Positions 25,596 through 34,427 of a stretch of DNA of 64,000 nt are shown here, in pieces. Both the position numbers and the translations under genes were made by a program. Location: the NCBI GenBank assembly GCA_964412555.1, contig CAYPPG010000024.1, positions 40,052-104,051 of the forward strand, written 5' to 3'. Every line of letters begins with the position of its first letter. The stretch's first letter is position 1. The notes below the pieces were generated by a model. It was not told the DNA's origin. It did no database searches and saw only the letters and a list, made by a program, of their open reading frames with translations. This DNA is from CAYPPG01 sp964412555 (GTDB lineage: Bacteria; Hinthialibacterota; Hinthialibacteria; Hinthialibacterales; Hinthialibacteraceae).

Positions 25596-27380
25596 ATGAT
25601 GAATCGTTCATTTTGGAATGGAAAATATTTATTGTGGTTTTTAGGTTGTATTGTCTTCGTGGTGGCATTTGTTGTTGGTTACAACTCTTATCGAAAAAGC
25701 CAGCAAATCGTGTTATTCGAAGGATCTTACCAAATTTGTCCGCGTGAGAATCCCTTTTATTATCCTGCGCTGGATTACAATTTATCAGGATATGAAAGCT
25801 ATACGAGCGAGTCGATAGATCGTTGGGGAAAGAATGATGATCGTAATGATTCTGACACTACAATTCATTCTTCAACCCATACTAACAAGGGCGATCCGGC
25901 GTTGCAACTTCGATTGCCGACTGTGTATCGTGACCGGCGTCCCTATCAATCCCTTCAAATATTGTATCCGGAAAATGGTTCGTTTTTTCCTCCGAATCTA
26001 TGCGAACCGTATGTGAAATGGGAAGACCCGAATAATGATCTTTGGTTAATTCATGTTGAGTTCGGTATCAAAAAAGAAAGTCGCTCATTTGTCAGCAAGG
26101 AGAAGCGTTGGCGTTTTCCTGCGAGCCTTTGGGATCAGCTGCGTCAAGAGACCGTGACGGAAGACGCATGCTTGCAGATTAAGGGAATCCGTCTTGATGA
26201 GGAAGGGGAAAGAGTGGGAGAAATACAGGCTTCCGAAGTCGTACATTTTCGTATCGCTCAAGAGCCGGCGGATAATTATATTGTATACCGGGTAGTGGCT
26301 CCCCCATTCAGTTCGAAGAAAACACCGGACATCATGATGCGGGATATTCGAAGCGATCAGGAAGTCTGTTTGCTCTCTGCAAGGCGGCAATATTGCATCA
26401 ACTGTCATACGTTTTCCAATAAGCAAGGAAATCAGGGGAAATTAGGCTTACAGGTCCGAAATTTAAGCGCAGCGACGTCAACGGGAGCGAAACCCAAAGA
26501 TTTGAATATGTATATCGCTGTTTATGATATGGATCAACGAACGGGTTTTAAAGCGCAATTGCCTTTTGTCGTTCAGATGTCTACTTTTATGGCATGGTCG
26601 CCTGACGGCTCAAAATTGGCTTTTTCCGCCAATCAAAAACTTGCAACACTCAGTCCGGTGACCTTTGAAACACAACATGCCGGGACAGTCACCTCCGACA
26701 TTGCGATTTATGATATCCCCAAAAATGAAACCTATTTGCTGCCGGAAGCATCGGATCCGAACTGGCTGGAAAATTATCCCAACTGGTCGCCGGACGGGAG
26801 TACATTTGTTTTCGCCCGCGCCCCCACCGGACTCCATCCGGCAATGGTACGCTATGATCTTCTGGCGATTCAAGCGGGAAAAGACAAAGCCGAACTGATT
26901 CCAGGCGCATCGAACAACAGCCGAAGCAATTATTTCCCTCGATTTTCTCCGAATGGACGATGGCTATCCTTTTGTCAATGCGACGGCGGTGATTTGATTC
27001 GTTCATCGAGTGATATCTACCTTATGGACGGCGATTTAAGAGGATCTCCCCGGCGTTTGGCGTTCAATGTGGAAAATGCGGCGGATTCCTGGCATAGTTG
27101 GAGTGCTAACAGCCGCTGGCTGGTGTTTGTTTCCAAGCGCGAGGATGGGACATTTGCCGGACTTTATTTGAGCCGTATCGATGACGAAGGTCATGCGTCG
27201 CCGGCGATTCCCCTTCCGGTTGAAAAAGAACCTTTGGCCAGTTTCAACATTCCTGAATTTATCGCTCATGCACCGCCCGCTCGAGATCAGGAACTGTTTG
27301 ATATCATTCGCGTGGAGGAACCGGCCCGGCAAGTACGGGAAATCGATGGACGGAACGCAGCACCTATTGTTTTACCATAA
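25596..27380 (+). CDS. Membrane-anchored TolB-like beta-propeller with a single CxxCH haem-binding site
   Basis: About 594 residues from ATG 25596; a TTG at 25581 in frame is less likely. An N-terminal anchor (about 10-30, LLWFLGCIVFVVAFVVGY) puts the protein in the periplasm. A beta-rich region (about 90-240) leads to C267-I-N-C-H271, a c-type haem attachment motif. PD40/WD40-like blades follow (about 320-570) with 'FMAWSPDGSKLAFSAN', 'NYPNWSPDGSTFVFARA', 'YFPRFSPNGRWLSFCQ' and 'SWHSWSANSRWLVFVS'. It may be a redox-linked or sensing protein that needs the cytochrome c maturation system. The gene is followed after 18 bases by a membrane TPR protein, so the two are probably one functional unit. 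Confidence 0.85.
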   Translation: MMNRSFWNGKYLLWFLGCIVFVVAFVVGYNSYRKSQQIVLFEGSYQICPRENPFYYPALDYNLSGYESYTSESIDRWGKNDDRNDSDTTIHSSTHTNKGDPALQLRLPTVYRDRRPYQSLQILYPENGSFFPPNLCEPYVKWEDPNNDLWLIHVEFGIKKESRSFVSKEKRWRFPASLWDQLRQETVTEDACLQIKGIRLDEEGERVGEIQASEVVHFRIAQEPADNYIVYRVVAPPFSSKKTPDIMMRDIRSDQEVCLLSARRQYCINCHTFSNKQGNQGKLGLQVRNLSAATSTGAKPKDLNMYIAVYDMDQRTGFKAQLPFVVQMSTFMAWSPDGSKLAFSANQKLATLSPVTFETQHAGTVTSDIAIYDIPKNETYLLPEASDPNWLENYPNWSPDGSTFVFARAPTGLHPAMVRYDLLAIQAGKDKAELIPGASNNSRSNYFPRFSPNGRWLSFCQCDGGDLIRSSSDIYLMDGDLRGSPRRLAFNVENAADSWHSWSANSRWLVFVSKREDGTFAGLYLSRIDDEGHASPAIPLPVEKEPLASFNIPEFIAHAPPARDQELFDIIRVEEPARQVREIDGRNAAPIVLP

Positions 27381-27398
27381 GCGAACGAGGAACGATCC

Positions 27399-30305
27399 AT
27401 GAAGTTTTTTTCCCTTCATTCAGCTCCTGTAGTAATTTTAATAGTGACCGTTGTTCTCTTGGTTCTGTATACCCCTACTTTTTTCTCGGATGTACGAATT
27501 TCGGAAAGCATACTTTCCGCTCCGCCGGTATCCCATTCAGGGAACATTCCTCTGCTGCTTTCCCGTGATTTTACGATTTATACAGATGGCCAATACCGGC
27601 CGCTCAGTTATGTTGTTTTGTCGTTGGCAAGAACCTTTATTTCGACAAAGAATGTATTGTTCTGGCATCTCTGGCTCCTCGCTTTTCATGTACTCAACAC
27701 CTTTCTCGTGTTCGCAATCACTCGCCGCTTTTCCTCTCATCTGCTGATTCCGGGCGTCGCAGCCGCTGTGTTCGCATTGAATCCGATTTGCACATCGCTC
27801 GTCAATGATATGAACCAATTTCACTTGCTTCTCGGAACCACATTCACTCTCGCTGCGATCCAGGCTTATTTTTCTTTTACTCGCGGCGGTGGAATGTCTC
27901 GTTATATTCTTTCCATTTTCTTTTTTCTTTTGTCCTTATTTACTGCGAGAGTAGGGATCGGAATCGGATTCCTTTTTTTGTTTTATGGAATTTTTTATGA
28001 ACGCCGGCCTTTCCTGCGTTTACTTCTGCGCGTTTCGATCTTTCTTCTTTTGCCCATTCTTTTTCTACCATTATGGAGTGCGTTCAGCCCCAATCCCATT
28101 CATTACCGGTATGCCACGACGCTAACGCCTGAAACATTTTTATTCAGTTTGATTTCCGTAATCGGTGCGACGGGGGATTATCTTGGGGGATTATTGTTTT
28201 CCATCGGTTATCCTTCCATTTTATATGAAAAGGCGGAGCAGATCTTTACTCCGTTCAGCGGTAAATTCATTTTTTGGGCGGTGTTTCATTTTTTACTCGT
28301 AGGGTTGACTGTTTATGCTCTTTGGAAAAAACGATGGCCGGCAATCGGTTTCATCATTGTCTTCTGTGCTATGATTCCCTACACCTCGATTGCGCTGAAT
28401 CCTGTCTTGGATTATGTCGCCTGGCCTTATCTTTATATTCCTCTCTTTGGTGTCGCTTTCTTCCTTGGTGGAATGCTGGATGTTTTGAACCGCATAAACC
28501 AGCGTGTACTCAAAAATGCGGGGCAGGTGATTCTGGCAGCCCTTCTTCTTTTTTGGGGAGTGCAAACATTTATCATCAATATTCATAGCCGTAATCCTCT
28601 TTCCTATTGGCGGTATGTTGTCGAACAGAATCCGGATAGTGTGACTGCCGCGTGTGAACTGGGGGAAGCCTATCTGGATGAGGGGCTGATTTCCGGAGCT
28701 TGTCGTGCTTTCTTTTTCCCTGGGGTGAGTGACGTCAACCATCCTTGTTTGGCGATGGCGCACCATTATCTACAGGAAAATAATCCCCTTGCCGCTTCTA
28801 TCCATCTTCGCTATGGAATGAAGAGTGAAGCGCCGGGCTTGCTGTATGAAAACTACTGCCGTGAGTTCGGCGAGTTGATGATGGAAATCGATGCATTGGA
28901 TCATGCCGAGGACAGTTTCGGCAAAATCATGATGGTCAATCGCTTCAACACGAAAGCCATGATCAACCTGGCTCGAATTTGGCACCGGAAGGGGCGCGCG
29001 TCCGCCGCTCATCGAATGGTGGAAGAAGCTCAAGCAATAGCGCCCGACGATCCGGCTCTCTCTCTTGTGCAACAAGAATTTCAAGAACGAGAAATAAACT
29101 GGCAGGAGAATCCGCAAATCAAGAGTGTGACTCCCCCCGATCCGGAATGGCTTGATTATATATTGAACCAAGAAATGACAGCGGGTATAAAGCAAAAAAT
29201 CGTGGAACTTTGCGAGCAGACCGATGTTGACGATCCAATCATTGAATTGGAAGCCGTCATCGTTCTTTTGGAAAAAGGAAATACGGATGAGGCGGTCACC
29301 AAAGCCAAATCCATTCTGCAGCGACTGTCGGGAAACTCGTACGCCTGTGCTGTTGCCTGCCGTGTATTTGCTGCCGGTGGAGAGGACGATATTGCGGTAA
29401 AAACAGGACTTCGTGCTATTTCTCTTGATGTGAATAATCAAATGGCGTGGGAGAGCTTGGCTGTTGCATACGCCGTTCAAGATCAGCCCGACACCATCGC
29501 GAAGGAATTTCTGAATGCTGTGGAGCAACGTCCGGATATCGGGTATGTTTTTTATTACAATCTCGGCATGCAAAAAAGAAGAAAAGGTGAACATAAGGAA
29601 GCCGCCGCGTATCTGACCAAATCTCTTCAAGCGCAGCCGAATCAATACGAGGCTCTGGTAGCGCTGGGGGAGACTCTTTTTGATCTTGGGCAAATCGATG
29701 AATCGATCGAAGCCTTTCAGAATGCGATCGACATAAATCCAGCCATGGATGTTCCGCATGGCAAATTGGGGGGCGCATTGTTAAGCCTCGATCGAATTCC
29801 AGAAGCCATAAAAGAACTGCAGATTGCGATTCAGATCGAACCGAACAATGCTTTATATCATAATAATCTAGGCGTTTGTCTCGCCAAACAGGGAAACGAA
29901 GAAGATGCCATAAAGGAATACCGCCGTGCTATCGAATTGAATCCCCAATTGGAAAAAGCGCATTTCAACCTGGCCAACTCGCTTGTTCACTTACAACAAA
30001 TTCTCCCAGCTGTTTCCGAATACCGAAAAACGATTGAAATCAATCCGGATCATCCTCATGCGCATTTCAATCTGGGGAATGCCCTGTATCGTATGGGCGA
30101 TATCGACGATTCCATTCACGAAATACGCGAACAGATCAGGCGGCATCCTCGATTCGCCCAATCGTATACCTTCTTGGTTGCCGTTTATTATAAAATGGAG
30201 AATTACGAGAAAGCATGGGAGGTCGTGGATTTGGCCCGTGACGCCGGTGTTTCGATGAATCCCAATCTGTTGGATGCATTGCAAAAAACCGCGCCGCGGC
30301 AGTAA
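27399..30305 (+). CDS. Polytopic membrane protein with C-terminal TPR array (TMTC/O-mannosyltransferase-like)
   Basis: 968 residues with a GAGGAACG ribosome site. About eleven membrane helices fill the first 400 residues; the outline (a first helix, then a loop with 'YRPLSYVVLSLARTF', then 'NVLFWHLWLLAFHVLNTFLVF') is that of GT-C-fold or TMTC-like proteins. From about 400 to 965 there are many tetratricopeptide repeats ('ALVALGETLFDLGQIDESIEAFQNAIDINP', 'YHNNLGVCLAKQGNEEDAIKEYRRAIELNP', 'AHFNLGNALYRMGDIDDSIHEI'). It could be a glycosyltransferase or a scaffold; I see no certain catalytic Asp-Asp pair. Its partner is the haem-propeller gene 18 bases upstream. It converges on the sialidase gene. 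Confidence 0.87.
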   Translation: MKFFSLHSAPVVILIVTVVLLVLYTPTFFSDVRISESILSAPPVSHSGNIPLLLSRDFTIYTDGQYRPLSYVVLSLARTFISTKNVLFWHLWLLAFHVLNTFLVFAITRRFSSHLLIPGVAAAVFALNPICTSLVNDMNQFHLLLGTTFTLAAIQAYFSFTRGGGMSRYILSIFFFLLSLFTARVGIGIGFLFLFYGIFYERRPFLRLLLRVSIFLLLPILFLPLWSAFSPNPIHYRYATTLTPETFLFSLISVIGATGDYLGGLLFSIGYPSILYEKAEQIFTPFSGKFIFWAVFHFLLVGLTVYALWKKRWPAIGFIIVFCAMIPYTSIALNPVLDYVAWPYLYIPLFGVAFFLGGMLDVLNRINQRVLKNAGQVILAALLLFWGVQTFIINIHSRNPLSYWRYVVEQNPDSVTAACELGEAYLDEGLISGACRAFFFPGVSDVNHPCLAMAHHYLQENNPLAASIHLRYGMKSEAPGLLYENYCREFGELMMEIDALDHAEDSFGKIMMVNRFNTKAMINLARIWHRKGRASAAHRMVEEAQAIAPDDPALSLVQQEFQEREINWQENPQIKSVTPPDPEWLDYILNQEMTAGIKQKIVELCEQTDVDDPIIELEAVIVLLEKGNTDEAVTKAKSILQRLSGNSYACAVACRVFAAGGEDDIAVKTGLRAISLDVNNQMAWESLAVAYAVQDQPDTIAKEFLNAVEQRPDIGYVFYYNLGMQKRRKGEHKEAAAYLTKSLQAQPNQYEALVALGETLFDLGQIDESIEAFQNAIDINPAMDVPHGKLGGALLSLDRIPEAIKELQIAIQIEPNNALYHNNLGVCLAKQGNEEDAIKEYRRAIELNPQLEKAHFNLANSLVHLQQILPAVSEYRKTIEINPDHPHAHFNLGNALYRMGDIDDSIHEIREQIRRHPRFAQSYTFLVAVYYKMENYEKAWEVVDLARDAGVSMNPNLLDALQKTAPRQ

Positions 30306-30373
30306 GATGTTACATCCGTATCCTTATAGAGTGAATGCGCTCGGTATTAGTAACAGCGCAATTGAAGAACGAA

Positions 30374-31579
30374 TTACTTTTCATTTTTGATCCATTGTTC
30401 CTCAAAGCATACGTGTTTGATCGTTTTTAAATTGTAACTATACGTGATATGAATCGTGCCGTCTTGTGTTTGGATGATGGAGGGATAATCAAAACGGCCG
30501 CCGGGGGTATCCTCAATATGGCGAGTCCATTTCCACGTTTGTCCTTCATCCTCGGAAAGGGAGATGGCGAGGCGGTCGCGCGGGGAGCCTTCTTTATCAT
30601 TGTAGACCATCGCGAGTAGTCCGCTTTCAAGCAAAAGAGCTTCGATTCCCGATCCGGGATTGGGTAGATCGGTGTTGCGGACAGGTGTCCAAGTCATGCC
30701 GTTGTCGAACGATTCGCTTCGTTTGATGCGATTGTCATTGGTGGAATCCCGGAAGAATGCAGTGAGTTTTCCGCTGGGAAATTGGACGACTGTCGGTTGA
30801 ATGACACCGAGGCTGGGGACAACATTGGAAAATGTCCATGTTTTCCCGCCGTCATTCGTGAAGGCCATACCAGGAACATTGAAGTTTTCGTTGGCGAGTG
30901 GCAGCAAAAGAGTTCCGTCATTGAGAATCAGGGGATGGGCGCGAGGCATCCAGCCTAATCGGCGGGCGAACGGATCGTTGAGGCGTTCAAGAAGTTCTTT
31001 CGCGATTCGTTCATTCGGATTGTTATAATCCGCATCACGGCGGAGAACGTCGGCAATGCGGGCGACGGTTTCATCGAGGCCTTTCGGATGGACGACAAGA
31101 ACGCCTTCGCGGTCCCAGCGGGGATGTTCCGGCTCGATATAGTCCGATGAGATTTTATAACATAGGAGGCCGCTTCCCCACGTTTCGATCGGGGCACCGA
31201 GCATGGCGGTATGAAAAAGCCACAAACGGTTTTGCCGGTCCATGGCGAGACAGGGATTGTTATCCGATACGCCAAAGGTGTCGGAGATCACAAACGGTTC
31301 CGTCCACCGGCTGCTTCCCTTGCGCATGCGGGCGGCTCCGATCCGGACATTATCGCTTTTGTCGTCATCGAGCGTGTAATAATAATCGTCAAGCGTGGGG
31401 CCGTTTTCATACCAGACAGCCAATAAATCGCCGTTGGGGTATTCAATGACGCAAGAGGCGTGAACATGGCCGTGATCGGTTTGTTCCGGATCGAAGATCA
31501 ATTGTGAGTCGAGTTCATTGGCTATGATTATTGCCGGGAATGAAAATAGACAGAGAAATCCCAGGAAGGCATTTCGCAT
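30374..31579 (-). CDS. Secreted sialidase/BNR-repeat family protein
   Basis: 401 residues with a signal peptide (about 1-21, ends IIIAN) and an AAAGGA ribosome site. It has the six-blade propeller wording of the BNR_2/exo-sialidase family: 'VHASCVIEYPNGDLLAVWYENGP', 'SDNNPCLAMDRQNRLWLFHT', 'AHPLILNDGTLLLPLANE', Asp-box-like 'FTNDGGKTWTF', 'SFDNGMTWTP', 'SEDEGQTWKW', and 'DYPSIIQTQDGTIHITYSY' near the end. These proteins cleave or bind terminal sugars, not always sialic acid. Transcribed alone and divergent from the PHP-domain gene. Confidence 0.88.
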   Translation of the reverse strand: MRNAFLGFLCLFSFPAIIIANELDSQLIFDPEQTDHGHVHASCVIEYPNGDLLAVWYENGPTLDDYYYTLDDDKSDNVRIGAARMRKGSSRWTEPFVISDTFGVSDNNPCLAMDRQNRLWLFHTAMLGAPIETWGSGLLCYKISSDYIEPEHPRWDREGVLVVHPKGLDETVARIADVLRRDADYNNPNERIAKELLERLNDPFARRLGWMPRAHPLILNDGTLLLPLANENFNVPGMAFTNDGGKTWTFSNVVPSLGVIQPTVVQFPSGKLTAFFRDSTNDNRIKRSESFDNGMTWTPVRNTDLPNPGSGIEALLLESGLLAMVYNDKEGSPRDRLAISLSEDEGQTWKWTRHIEDTPGGRFDYPSIIQTQDGTIHITYSYNLKTIKHVCFEEQWIKNEK

Positions 31580-31748
31580 AATGGTTATCCTTTTCGATTA
31601 TCTTTTGATGGAAAGTACCATAGAAAGCACTTTGGGTAAATGCTTCTAAAAGTCAGAAAGGTTTATCTCCTGGTTTTTCAAGTCCAAGGTTTCAGTTACA
31701 ATTTTCGGAACATCTATTTTATATAGACAAGAATAGGTCAAAATTTTC

Positions 31749-32479
31749 ATGATTCGTAACGATTTGCATGTTCATTCGGTGCAGAGTTTCTGCGGTATTC
31801 ATACGGTTCTCGAGATTGCGCGAATTGCCGTCGATAAGGGGATGCGGATGGTCAACATTTCCGATCATGGCTCAGGGCTGGGGCGGAAAATGAATTTCGG
31901 CGTGATCGTCGACAAGCGCCGCCTTCCCGATCCGGTATGTTTATCCGATGGTTCCTCCATCCGGATGCTGCGCGGTATCGAGGCGAATATTATGGATGAA
32001 GAAGGGAATACCGATATTCCGCAAAAGCAACTTCCCCTTTTCGATCTCATCAGCATTGGTTTTCATTTTTGCGGACTTCCACAGAATGGTTCTGAAACTG
32101 TCAACACCACAGCTTTGCGGAATGTTTTGAAACGATATCCGATCGATCTGTTGACATTAACACCTATCCACTCGATATTCCGGTAGTTGTCGAATTGGCT
32201 CGCCAGTATGGATTCGCATTGGAAATCAATAACACCAATCTACGAGTTGGCAAGACCAATCTTCAAAAATTAGAACAGATGATTTCATTGGCGCTAGAAT
32301 TCGATATTCCTTTGGTTGAAACGTCGGACGGACATACGTATTTTGAAATTGGAGAAAATGACAAGGTCGAAGTATTCTTGCAGGAAAGAAATCTCAACGG
32401 CGATGAATTTTTGATCAACCGCGACGATCAACGGCTCGAAGAATTTCTTCAGCTGCGCAAGAAACTTCGGCAGCAATAG
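31749..32479 (+). pseudogene. PHP-domain phosphoesterase interrupted by a frameshift
   Basis: Two consecutive frames together make one PHP-domain protein. The first (31749-32186) has the N-terminal metal motif D-L-H-V-H-S and 'MVNISDHGSGLG', 'GIEANIMDEEG', and reads correctly to 'RYPIDLLT'. It then runs out of family sequence and stops. In the frame that is one base out, the family text continues directly (INTYPLDIPVVVELARQYG, then ALEINNTN, 'VETSDGHTYFEIGE'), up to 32479. A single missing base near 32155-32160 accounts for the break. YcdX-like PHP proteins are small metal-dependent phosphoesterases of about 240 residues, which is the length of the joined product. It is either a real pseudogene or a base-call/assembly error. 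Confidence 0.85.
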
Positions 32480-32511
32480 GCTTGTTATGCGATGAGCTGA
32501 ATCCCGTTTCA

Positions 32512-33879
32512 TTATTTCCGGCGAATTCCGCTTTCCCTTTTTTGGGGATCACGGACGGGATATTTCAATGTCCAGACATGAGGGATTTGTTGTTGGAATT
32601 CCTGCACCTGCTGAGTCATCTTTTTGACAATGTCCGGATAGTGGTCGTTTACAGGATGTTTCTCATAGGGATCGTCTTCGAGATCATACAATTCCGGGAT
32701 TTCCAATGTTTTGTCGCGCCGTGCAACGTGAAATTTCCACTTTCCATCCCGCATTGAAGTGACATTATCGAGATAAACCCAGAAGAATGGTTCTTTACGC
32801 GCAACCGTATTTTCCCCTGATAGAATCGGCCAAATGTTTTGTCCGTCATAGACTCGGTCATCCGGCAAGTGCCCACCTGCCAGATGGATGAATGTCGGGA
32901 AAATGTCGTAGGCGATCGCCGGAGTGTCCGACACTGTTCCGGCTGGAATTTTTCCCGGCCATCGCGCGATGAAGGGGACGCGAATGCCGCCTTCATACGA
33001 ATCCCGAATTCGGCCGCGCAGCCCGCCGGTATTGCCGTCGCGAAGCATGGGACCGTTGTCGCTGCTGAAGATAACGAGCGTATTGTCCGATAAGCCGCAT
33101 TTTTCCAAGGCCTCAAGTATACGCCCCGTCTGCATGTCCATGTATTCGATGGCGTCTTGATAAATCGGCCTTCCCGGTGTGCGATTTTCGGGCGGCAAGT
33201 TGATGGGGGGATGGGGGAGTGTATGGGAAAAATAGAGGAAGAAAGGATTTTCTTTGTTGTCATTTATAAAATGGATCGCTTTATCGGTCATGCGTTCCGT
33301 CACCGTTTGCACTTTGTCGCCGGATAATTCATTGATGATCTCGTTGTTTCGGTAAAGGATCGTAGGCAGCATATCCATGCTGTACGGCAATCCGAAATAA
33401 AAATCGAATCCGTGTTGAGTGGGTAAATGTTCACGGCGGTCTCCCAAGTGCCATTTACCGAAGGCAGCGGTGGCATAGCCTACACCTTTCAAGGCTTCGG
33501 CGAGCGTGATTTCATCATCCGGGATTCCGCTGGGACTGTCGGGACGTAGGACGTCCACGATTCCAACGCGAAATGGCTGCCGCCCGGTCAACAAAGCCGC
33601 GCGGGAGGGGCTGCAAACAGTATGGGCTATATAATATTGTGTAAGGCGTATCCCTTCTGAAGCCAATCGATTGATGACGGGTGTATTGATTTCTTGATTG
33701 CCATAAATCCCGACATCTTGATAAGCCAGATTGTCCGACCAAATCCAGACGATGTTGGGACGTGGATTATCGTGTCGCGAGCTGGAAGATTGCGCATGAC
33801 TCAGCTGTGCGATGGAACATGTCACACCAGCCATTGAACTCTGGAAAAAGTTACGGCGTGTCAGTTTTGATGTACTCAT
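32512..33879 (-). CDS. Tat-exported sulfatase (Cys-type, formylglycine-dependent)
   Basis: 455 residues with AGGAG upstream. The N-terminus has a twin-arginine signal (LTRRNFFQSSMAG, R8-R9) ending near residue 30. The sulfatase signature C89-S-P-S-R with 'AALLTGR' carries the Cys that is converted to formylglycine, and 'GYATAAFGKWHLGD' is the second signature. Metal site: D49 and N50 (IWSDNLAYQD, where Asp-Asp is more usual) and 'IFSSDNGPM' further on. It removes sulfate esters, probably from a polysaccharide. Encoded 15 bases after the retropepsin-like gene, in a likely operon with the DUF4091 gene. The formylglycine-generating enzyme is not in the window. Confidence 0.95.
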   Translation of the reverse strand: MSTSKLTRRNFFQSSMAGVTCSIAQLSHAQSSSSRHDNPRPNIVWIWSDNLAYQDVGIYGNQEINTPVINRLASEGIRLTQYYIAHTVCSPSRAALLTGRQPFRVGIVDVLRPDSPSGIPDDEITLAEALKGVGYATAAFGKWHLGDRREHLPTQHGFDFYFGLPYSMDMLPTILYRNNEIINELSGDKVQTVTERMTDKAIHFINDNKENPFFLYFSHTLPHPPINLPPENRTPGRPIYQDAIEYMDMQTGRILEALEKCGLSDNTLVIFSSDNGPMLRDGNTGGLRGRIRDSYEGGIRVPFIARWPGKIPAGTVSDTPAIAYDIFPTFIHLAGGHLPDDRVYDGQNIWPILSGENTVARKEPFFWVYLDNVTSMRDGKWKFHVARRDKTLEIPELYDLEDDPYEKHPVNDHYPDIVKKMTQQVQEFQQQIPHVWTLKYPVRDPQKRESGIRRK

Positions 33880-33894
33880 CTTTCTCTCCTCATC

Positions 33895-34395
33895 TCACAA
33901 TAAATCCGTAATCCATTCATCATTATTTTCAGGATTGGGAATCAACATTTCTGATTTGGGATCAACGACATAATCCAATGCTTCTAACAGTAAATAACCG
34001 ATTAAAGGTGGAGTCGACGGATCGTTCTCCATGACCGACATTTGAACACTGCGTCCTTTAATCGTGATATTTGCCCCATTAAAGAAACGCCGTTTCACAA
34101 TTCCATTCGCAGTTCGCATCTCGCGCATCTCAGAATAAAGTAATCCTAATTCTTCAATACATTCCGGTGGCAGGCAAAGAAACGCCGCTCCGGTATCGAC
34201 TAACGCTTCTACTTCGACTGTTCGAATGTCCGTTTCCTTGATTTCTCCCTGCCTAACTTTCAACACATCTTCGAAACTTTGGATAAGGACTTTTTCATAG
34301 GTACGACCCATCCCAGGTTCCCTTCCGCCGTATTTCTTGTGGGAAATGAATTTATATGGGGCCTTTTTCTTTATTGATTCAATGTACGTAGTCAT
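33895..34395 (-). CDS. Retropepsin-like aspartic protease (clan AA)
   Basis: 166 residues, preceded by AAGGAAG. The active-site motif is D67-T-G-A in 'VEVEALVDTGAAFLCLPPE', followed by the Ile/Leu-Gly box 'LIGYLLLEALDYVVDP', the usual layout of small bacterial clan AA aspartic proteases that act as homodimers. No signal peptide or membrane helix is visible, so it is probably cytoplasmic. It lies 32 bases after the DUF4091 gene and 15 before the sulfatase, so it is likely co-transcribed with both; the functional reason is not apparent. Confidence 0.88.
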   Translation of the reverse strand: MTTYIESIKKKAPYKFISHKKYGGREPGMGRTYEKVLIQSFEDVLKVRQGEIKETDIRTVEVEALVDTGAAFLCLPPECIEELGLLYSEMREMRTANGIVKRRFFNGANITIKGRSVQMSVMENDPSTPPLIGYLLLEALDYVVDPKSEMLIPNPENNDEWITDLL

Positions 34396-34427
34396 GATCT
34401 ACTTCCTTACACAAAGAGTATAACGGA

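Noticed and set aside
28770..29759. A 329-residue antisense frame opposite the TPR protein
   Set aside because: It lies wholly within the plus-strand TPR coding sequence, has no domain wording, no ribosome site and a composition expected of a complement frame.
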